DNA of 64,000 nt from Polynucleobacter sp. AP-Jannik-300A-C4 (GTDB taxonomy: Bacteria > Pseudomonadota > Gammaproteobacteria > Burkholderiales > Burkholderiaceae), in contig NZ_CP061316.1 in assembly GCF_018688335.1 (NCBI RefSeq), positions 1,736,001 through 1,800,000 of the forward strand. Direction: 5' to 3'. Made by a program: the position numbers and the translations under genes. The notes beneath the pieces are model-generated. The model was not told where the DNA came from and did no database searches. It saw nothing but the letters and a program-made list of their open reading frames with translations. Below are positions 58,880 through 64,000 of this stretch, in pieces. Positions within the stretch are counted from its first letter, which is position 1. Every line of letters begins with the position of its first letter.

Positions 58880-59706
58880 TGTCCACACTTTCTCTTGGTC
58901 AAGCAACGCAATATCCCGATCAATACGATCCGAGTTTGCTCTTTCCTATTCCGCGTTCAGAGAATCGCCTTAAGCTTGATATCAAGCCCAATCAAGCCTT
59001 ACCTTTTGTTGGTGTTGATATTTGGAATGCCTTTGAACTTGGCTGGCTCAATAAAAAAGGGAAACCCCAGATTGCTCTAGCGGAATTTCAGATACCAGCT
59101 GACTCTCCGAACATGATTGAGTCCAAATCATTCAAGCTCTACTTAAATAGCCTGAATAACGCTCGCTTTGAAGATGAAGCGGAAATCCGCGAAAGATTGA
59201 TCGCCGATTTATCGGCAGTAGCTGGTAGCAAGATTGCCACTCGCATCAATCCCACTGAAGCGGTTGCTAAAAAAGGAATACAAGAGATGAGTGGCGTTCT
59301 CATGGACCGTCTGGATATCGAAATTGATCCGAGCCTATCTGCAGATCCTGGCTTGCTTGAAGTAAATGAATCATTTGGACCCATCGAGCAATGCTTGGTT
59401 TCGCATTTACTCAAATCCAATTGTCCGGTGACAGGTCAACCCGATTGGGCTAGCGTGCAAATTCGCTATCAAGGTCGTCCGATTTTGGAAGAAGGCTTGC
59501 TGCGCTACTTAATCGGATTTAGGCAAAAGGGAGAGTTTCATGAGCATTGCGTTGAAACCATCTTTACCGACATCAAGCGCCAGTGCAAACCGGAGAAACT
59601 TTCCGTCTACGCTCGTTACACCCGACGCGGTGGTCTAGACATCAACCCCTTCCGCACCGATCACAATGCGCCCTGGCCTGACAATACGCGCCACGCTAGG
59701 CAATAA
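58879..59706 (+). CDS. queF: NADPH-dependent 7-cyano-7-deazaguanine reductase
   Basis: A 275-residue enzyme of the long (type II, E. coli-like) QueF form that reduces preQ0 to preQ1 for queuosine in tRNA. The catalytic cysteine lies in LLKSNCPVTGQPDW with the aspartate seven residues on, and the ESFGPIEQCLVSH stretch precedes it. No preQ1 riboswitch is seen; it overlaps the nucleotidase gene. It ends immediately next to the stop codon of the convergent gene. Confidence 0.96.
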   Translation: MSTLSLGQATQYPDQYDPSLLFPIPRSENRLKLDIKPNQALPFVGVDIWNAFELGWLNKKGKPQIALAEFQIPADSPNMIESKSFKLYLNSLNNARFEDEAEIRERLIADLSAVAGSKIATRINPTEAVAKKGIQEMSGVLMDRLDIEIDPSLSADPGLLEVNESFGPIEQCLVSHLLKSNCPVTGQPDWASVQIRYQGRPILEEGLLRYLIGFRQKGEFHEHCVETIFTDIKRQCKPEKLSVYARYTRRGGLDINPFRTDHNAPWPDNTRHARQ

Positions 59707-60942
59707 CTAAGGCTCGGTCACCTGTTTTACTGGTGCTACGCTGGGCCCATAAATCAGCTCAAGATTTTTTTGAATACTAGGCGCTTGCGAGAAACAGCTT
59801 TTAACTAGCGCTGGATTTGCATACCAATCGGCATCATCTCTCGCTTCGTCAATAAATGATTTCATGACAATGGCACTATCGACATCATCAAGCCCAGCAG
59901 CCTTAAGTTTTGTAAATCCCGATGAACAAGCTTTTGCCAAATCAAGGCCTTCTGCTTTAGAAATACGCTGAAGTAGGCTAGGTGCTGAGCTATTTAAGAT
60001 CTGCATAAAATTGAGTCCTGAGCCAGGCATTTGGAAATTTAAAATGTATTCAGATGAAAGATTTTCTCGACTTGCCAATCCCTCAATTTGGGACACTGTT
60101 GGATAAAACACGCTGCGAAAAAATTGAAACTCCAGTTTTACAGTAAACAGAAGTTGTTTTTCAGATTTAGGATCTTTTTGTAATTGCAGAATTTGCTTGT
60201 CACTCAGGCTGCCAACACTTTGATCCGCTTTGTAAACTAGGATTTCAACCGCTCGAATCCCTTTGCGCAATTCTGACCAATTAAAAGTAACGGGCACCTT
60301 AGCGTCAATCATTCCCTGTAAAAGACTATTAGCTTTCTTTTGGGTCTCACCTACCACTGAGTTTCCAACTGTTGCTGAAATTCCGCCGATCGCAGCTGCT
60401 GAACCACCAGTTGCAACAATTGCAGCAGCCCCCAATAGCAATTTGGCAGAACCAATGAAATCCTGATTAGAGTCACTTGAACTTCTGACATTGAGCACTA
60501 AGGAGAGCGCTCCTGGATTGAATATGGAATAAGTTCCCAGCACCGTCATGGGCACTATTAATAATGGAGTGGTACTCAATGAGGCGCACTCAGAACCGCC
60601 CTCTCTTCCATCAAAGGTAGCAATCGGAATTTCTAACTTATCGAGCTTACCCTTGAAGCCCTGAGTCACAACCGATAATACGAGTTGCGTTTTATCAGAT
60701 CCCCAAAAACTACGACTAGCCATTTGCGTACAACTACTCACAGGAATTACTTCAGAACTAATCGTGAGGTATCCGTCATTACCTCGCCCTTCGTTTAACC
60801 AATCCGGAGGATCCCCTTTAACAAAAGAGGGGTTCATGTCTGGAAAGAAAAAGGGGGCTCCCAAGGATGACTGTGGCAAAACGCCAATGCAAATGGCTAC
60901 AGATGCCAAAAGTGGAGATTTGATTGCCCCTAGGAGATTCAT
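59707..60942 (-). CDS. exported protein of unknown function
   Basis: I do not recognise this 411-residue protein. It has a likely signal peptide (MNLLGAIKSP... ending near QSSLGAPFF), four cysteines in the mature part (VSSCTQ, GSECAS, KACSSG, KSCFSQ) that could form two disulfides, and a glycine/alanine-rich hydrophobic stretch about residue 155-180 (KLLLGAAAIVATGGSAAAIGG). The rest is mixed. The start is the ATG at 60942; a GTG at 60948 is an alternative. It is a single-gene unit between the convergent queF and the ssb terminator. Confidence 0.7.
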   Translation of the reverse strand: MNLLGAIKSPLLASVAICIGVLPQSSLGAPFFFPDMNPSFVKGDPPDWLNEGRGNDGYLTISSEVIPVSSCTQMASRSFWGSDKTQLVLSVVTQGFKGKLDKLEIPIATFDGREGGSECASLSTTPLLIVPMTVLGTYSIFNPGALSLVLNVRSSSDSNQDFIGSAKLLLGAAAIVATGGSAAAIGGISATVGNSVVGETQKKANSLLQGMIDAKVPVTFNWSELRKGIRAVEILVYKADQSVGSLSDKQILQLQKDPKSEKQLLFTVKLEFQFFRSVFYPTVSQIEGLASRENLSSEYILNFQMPGSGLNFMQILNSSAPSLLQRISKAEGLDLAKACSSGFTKLKAAGLDDVDSAIVMKSFIDEARDDADWYANPALVKSCFSQAPSIQKNLELIYGPSVAPVKQVTEP

Positions 60943-60995
60943 GAGCACATTTTAAGGTGAATACAGCAAATTAAGCATCGCAAACGCCTACATCA

Positions 60996-61031
60996 AAAAG
61001 AAACCCCAGGAAGCTTATGCTTGCTGGGGTT
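60996..61031 (-). terminator. intrinsic terminator of ssb
   Basis: On the minus strand AACCCCAG and CTGGGGTT form an 8-bp stem with an internal AAGC/GCTT pairing, followed by TTTCTTTTT. It lies 37 bases after the ssb stop codon. Confidence 0.85.
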
Positions 61032-61067
61032 GATTGCTATGCAGTCAAATAACTGCTTACGCACCAA

Positions 61068-61523
61068 TTAAAACGGAATATCGTCATCCATTGCGCCTAG
61101 GGATGCAGCATTTGAGGATGCTGGTGCAGACTGCTCAGCCGGCTTTGAGCGGCTATAACTTTCACCACCATCACCACCGCCACCCACTGGCTTACCACCC
61201 AGCATTTGCATTGTTTCTGCAACGATCTCGGTGGAATATTTTTCTTGGCCACTGGCATCAGTCCATTTACGCGTACGTAAACGACCTTCTACATAAACTT
61301 GTGAACCTTTTTTGAGGTATTGACCAGCGATCTCTGCAAGCTTGCCAAAGAATGCAACGCGGTGCCATTCTGTGGTTTCTTTCATTTCGCCAGACTGCTT
61401 ATCTTTGTAACGATCTGATGTCGCTACTGAAATATTGGTTACTGCGTCGCCGCTTGGCATATAACGTGTCTCTGGGTCGCGCCCTACGTTACCTACGATG
61501 ATGACCTTATTTACCGAAGCCAT
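61068..61523 (-). CDS. ssb: single-stranded DNA-binding protein
   Basis: A 151-residue OB-fold protein with the N-terminal motif [14 protein letters not shown] and a glycine/serine-rich linker ([12 protein letters not shown]). The acidic tip MDDDIPF recruits repair and replication partners. Unlike E. coli, where ssb and uvrA are divergent neighbours, an MFS gene sits between them here. Confidence 0.97.
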   Translation of the reverse strand: MASVNKVIIVGNVGRDPETRYMPSGDAVTNISVATSDRYKDKQSGEMKETTEWHRVAFFGKLAEIAGQYLKKGSQVYVEGRLRTRKWTDASGQEKYSTEIVAETMQMLGGKPVGGGGDGGESYSRSKPAEQSAPASSNAASLGAMDDDIPF

Positions 61524-61604
61524 GTTGTCTCCCGAAGAAAAATACTACTGTTATTACTACTAAAAAATAAACTACTAGCTTTAATTAAACCAATGAAGCT
61601 ACGG

Positions 61605-62789
61605 TTATGCCTTTGCCACTTCATCCTTTGAAACGACTACTTTCGCAGGCAATTCACGCATCGACCAAGCAATTATAAGCCAGCATAAAAGCAATACTGC
61701 ACCCATAACAAAGACCGATAAATCACCGTGGCTATCCATCAAATATCCTCCAATGACAGCACCTGTAAAGAGGCCTATCGACTGAGTAGTGTTGTAAACA
61801 CCCAATGCTGTGCCCTTAGATTCTTTGGCAAAACGAGAGACTAATGATGGCTGTAACGCTTCAAGTAAGTTGAAACCTACAAAGTAAATTAACAATGCAA
61901 TCGCAATGCCAATAATAGAGTGAGTGCTTGTAAATACAAATTCAGCAATCAGGAGCAACACAATCGCCACCAATAAGATGGTTCTTAGCTGCTGCTTCTT
62001 TTCGCCAAAAATTAGAATCGGCGCCATTAGGAAAAAGGAGAGCAAAACAACAGGGAGATAAACCTGCCAATGTGATGGCAAGGGCAAGCCTGCTTGCACC
62101 AATAAACGCGGTACCACTAAGAACATCGCTACTTGAGTTGCATGCAAAACAAATACGCCGGCATTAAGACGCATTAACTCAGGACGCAAAAAGACTTCCT
62201 TCAGGCTTGCTTGTTGCACCCTTGGCTCGGGCTTAGAACTTGGCAGAATGTAATAAGCAACAAACATCGCACCAATACCTAATACCGCTAAGACTACAAA
62301 AATTCCGCTCAAACTAATTAATCGATAGATTGGGGCAGCAATCACGAGCGACAAAGCAAAAGATAGAGCAATACTCCCTCCCACCAAGGCCATAGCCCGA
62401 GTGCGCACCTGCTCACGCGTTAAATCGGCAACCCAAGCGGAAATCGCAGCTGAGACCGCACCAGCGCCCATTACCCCGCGGCCAATAGCAATCCAAAGAA
62501 GATCGTCTTGAGCAGCGCAAATTAAGGCACCCGCAACGAATAAAGACAAGCCCCACAAAACGACAGGTTTTCGGCCAATTCGGTCAGAAAGCCGGCCTAA
62601 AGGGATATAGAAGCAGGCCTGGACAATATTGAATATTCCCAGGGTTAATCCAACCCATAGAGCATGTTCGCCGCCCGGCAAACCGTGTGCATGGATGCTG
62701 AAAACCGGCAAAAGCAGAAATAGGCCCAGCATACGGAGGCCAAAGATGCCTGCTAAGGCCAGAGTGGAGCGAAGTTCAGAAGGATTCAT
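61605..62789 (-). CDS. MFS transporter
   Basis: A 394-residue, 12-helix transporter of the major facilitator superfamily. The loop 2-3 motif reads GRLSDRIGRKPV and a helix-5 region has a drug-export-like GxxxGPxxGG analogue. The short C-terminal tail lacks the extra domain of YajR. Between ssb and uvrA, the order is conserved in related species as I recall. The substrate is unknown; a drug or metabolite exporter is a guess. Confidence 0.88.
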   Translation of the reverse strand: MNPSELRSTLALAGIFGLRMLGLFLLLPVFSIHAHGLPGGEHALWVGLTLGIFNIVQACFYIPLGRLSDRIGRKPVVLWGLSLFVAGALICAAQDDLLWIAIGRGVMGAGAVSAAISAWVADLTREQVRTRAMALVGGSIALSFALSLVIAAPIYRLISLSGIFVVLAVLGIGAMFVAYYILPSSKPEPRVQQASLKEVFLRPELMRLNAGVFVLHATQVAMFLVVPRLLVQAGLPLPSHWQVYLPVVLLSFFLMAPILIFGEKKQQLRTILLVAIVLLLIAEFVFTSTHSIIGIAIALLIYFVGFNLLEALQPSLVSRFAKESKGTALGVYNTTQSIGLFTGAVIGGYLMDSHGDLSVFVMGAVLLLCWLIIAWSMRELPAKVVVSKDEVAKA

Positions 62790-62826
62790 GGGAAAGGGCT
62801 ATATTAACAAGTTACGCTAAAAAATC

Positions 62827-64000
62827 ATGAATAACGAAATTAAGATCCGCGGTGCACGCACGCACAACCTCAAAAACATCAATCTAGATATCCCTAGAGA
62901 GAAACTGGTCGTTTTGACTGGCCTGTCTGGCTCAGGCAAAAGCTCATTGGCTTTTGACACCCTATATGCCGAAGGCCAGCGTCGCTATGTAGAGTCCTTA
63001 TCGGCTTACGCACGCCAGTTCTTGCAGTTAATGGAAAAGCCTGATGTCGATACGATAGAAGGTCTCTCCCCGGCAATCTCAATTGAGCAAAAAGCCACTA
63101 GCCATAATCCGCGCTCAACCGTGGGTACAGTGACAGAAATTCATGATTACTTGCGCTTACTCTTTGCCCGCGCCGGTACCCCGCATTGCCCAGACCACGA
63201 TCTGCCATTGGAGGCGCAAAGTGTCTCTCAAATGGTGGATACGGTTTTAGCAATGCCTGAAGATACCAAGCTCATGATTCTGGCTCCGGTAGTTAGTGAG
63301 CGTAAAGGCGAATTCATTGACTTATTCCAAGATCTCCAAGCCCAAGGCTTTGTTCGCTTTCGTGTGCGCTCTGGTGGCGGCACAACCAATACTGCCAAAG
63401 CAGAGATCTTTGAAGTGGATCAATTGCCGACACTAAAGAAGAACGATAAGCACTCCATTGAAGTAGTGGTAGATCGCATCAAAGTGCGTCCTGATATTCA
63501 GCAACGTGTAGCGGAATCCTTCGAGACAGCTCTACGTCTTGCTGACGGCAAAGCCATGATTGTCAATATGGACACCGGCAAGGAAATGATTTTCTCCAGT
63601 AAGTTTGCTTGCCCCATCTGCTCGTATTCATTGCAAGAGTTAGAGCCACGGCTCTTCTCATTTAATAACCCAATGGGTGCTTGCCCATCTTGCGATGGCC
63701 TAGGCCATCAGTCTTTTTTTGATCCTAAACGCATTGTTGCGCACCCTGATTTATCACTTGCATCTGGCGCTATCAAAGGCTGGGATCGTCGCAATCAGTT
63801 TTACTTCAAGCTCTTACAGACACTTGCAAAGCATGGCGGCTTTGATGTCGAAAAACCCTTTGAAACTTTAAATAAGAAACAGCAAGATCTCATTTTGCTG
63901 GGCTCGGGTGATGTCACTATTCCATTTGAGTACATCAATGAGCGTGGCAAAAACAGTATTCGCGAGCATGCCTTTGAAGGCATTGTTGCTAACTTTGAGC
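62827..64000 (+). CDS. uvrA: excinuclease ABC subunit UvrA (3' end outside window)
   Basis: The first ~391 residues of UvrA, the DNA-damage sensor of nucleotide-excision repair. The frame stays open to the window end. Walker A of the first ATPase is GLSGSGKSS, followed by [21 protein letters not shown]; a first zinc-type CxxC (CPIC near 260) and CPSCDGLG are present. No LexA box was seen upstream. The start follows the MFS gene divergently across 37 bases. Confidence 0.97.
   Translation, partial: MNNEIKIRGARTHNLKNINLDIPREKLVVLTGLSGSGKSSLAFDTLYAEGQRRYVESLSAYARQFLQLMEKPDVDTIEGLSPAISIEQKATSHNPRSTVGTVTEIHDYLRLLFARAGTPHCPDHDLPLEAQSVSQMVDTVLAMPEDTKLMILAPVVSERKGEFIDLFQDLQAQGFVRFRVRSGGGTTNTAKAEIFEVDQLPTLKKNDKHSIEVVVDRIKVRPDIQQRVAESFETALRLADGKAMIVNMDTGKEMIFSSKFACPICSYSLQELEPRLFSFNNPMGACPSCDGLGHQSFFDPKRIVAHPDLSLASGAIKGWDRRNQFYFKLLQTLAKHGGFDVEKPFETLNKKQQDLILLGSGDVTIPFEYINERGKNSIREHAFEGIVANFE

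Noticed and set aside
58800..58890. preQ1 riboswitch for queF
   Set aside because: queF overlaps the upstream gene; there is no leader to hold an aptamer.
61524..62826. LexA/SOS box for ssb or uvrA
   Set aside because: Both upstream gaps were scanned for CTGT-N8-ACAG; only partial matches such as CTGTTATTACTACTA occur.
1..64000. CRISPR arrays, tRNA genes, insertion sequences, prophage or integrase
   Set aside because: No regularly spaced direct repeats, cloverleaf sequences, transposase or integrase motifs were found in any gap or frame.

Overview
The window is a contiguous, gene-dense piece of bacterial chromosome with about 61 protein genes and the RNase P RNA gene. Gene content and order point to a betaproteobacterium of the Burkholderiaceae. 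Examples are the runs miaB-ybeY-corC-lnt-glyQS-gmhB-plsC, lptD-surA-pdxA-rsmA, dusB-fis-purH-ruvCAB, rplM-rpsI-argC-erpA and ubiE-(Tim44)-ubiJ-ubiB. Moderate G+C, very short intergenic gaps and protein similarity as I remember it make a small-genome freshwater Polynucleobacter-like organism my best guess. That is an inference, not a database result. I see no tRNA, rRNA operon, CRISPR array, insertion sequence, prophage or integration scar, and no stretch whose composition looks foreign.

Layout. 1-4 kb: the end of a gamma-glutamyltransferase-like gene, a TRIC/UPF0126 membrane protein, maleylacetoacetate isomerase, an AEC-family permease and a gamma-carbonic-anhydrase-like protein. 4-8.6 kb: an Amt ammonium channel with an NtrC-type dyad upstream, two small exported proteins (a Rap1a/Tai-like protein and a glycine-zipper lipoprotein), htpG behind a textbook sigma-32 promoter, and a rhodanese. 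8.6-18.7 kb: a long plus-strand run covering a Na+/H+ antiporter-like protein, tRNA and rRNA modification (miaB, ybeY), lipoprotein acylation (lnt), glycyl-tRNA synthetase, LPS heptose synthesis (gmhB) and phospholipid synthesis (plsC). 18.7-24.4 kb: the minus-strand outer-membrane assembly operon lptD-surA-pdxA-rsmA. 24.4-34 kb: plus-strand amgK-murU (cell-wall sugar recycling), pepP, a UbiH-type hydroxylase, dusB-fis, purH and ruvCAB. 34-40 kb: an HPP protein, tyrS, anmK (also cell-wall recycling), erpA, argC and rplM-rpsI. 39.6-40.8 kb: the only two sizeable non-coding stretches, one with a probable ~100-nt small RNA and one with rnpB. 40.8-56.3 kb: a long minus-strand block with pyrC, a glycerate 2-kinase-like gene, an Atm1-like ABC exporter, nudB, aspS, a DUF502 protein, ubiB, ubiJ, a Tim44-domain protein, ubiE, a DUF971 protein and a giant FAD/Fe-S dehydrogenase. 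56.4-64 kb: ilvA, a 5'-nucleotidase, queF, an unknown exported protein, ssb, an MFS transporter and the start of uvrA.

Together these are mostly housekeeping functions: envelope biogenesis (lnt, lptD, surA, gmhB, plsC, amgK, murU, anmK), ubiquinone synthesis (ubiH-type, ubiB, ubiJ, ubiE), translation, DNA repair (ruvABC, ssb, uvrA) and nucleotide and amino-acid synthesis. I found no obviously new multi-gene system. The items most worth a second look are regulatory: the small RNA with two CCUCC motifs upstream of rplM, the inverted repeat lying on the htpG sigma-32 promoter, the NtrC-like dyad upstream of amt, and the FNR-like box plus 10-bp dyad in front of dusB-fis. Among proteins, the orphan Rap1a/Tai-like protein, the unknown four-cysteine exported protein, the two-cysteine LptD and the ~1279-residue FAD/Fe-S fusion stand out.
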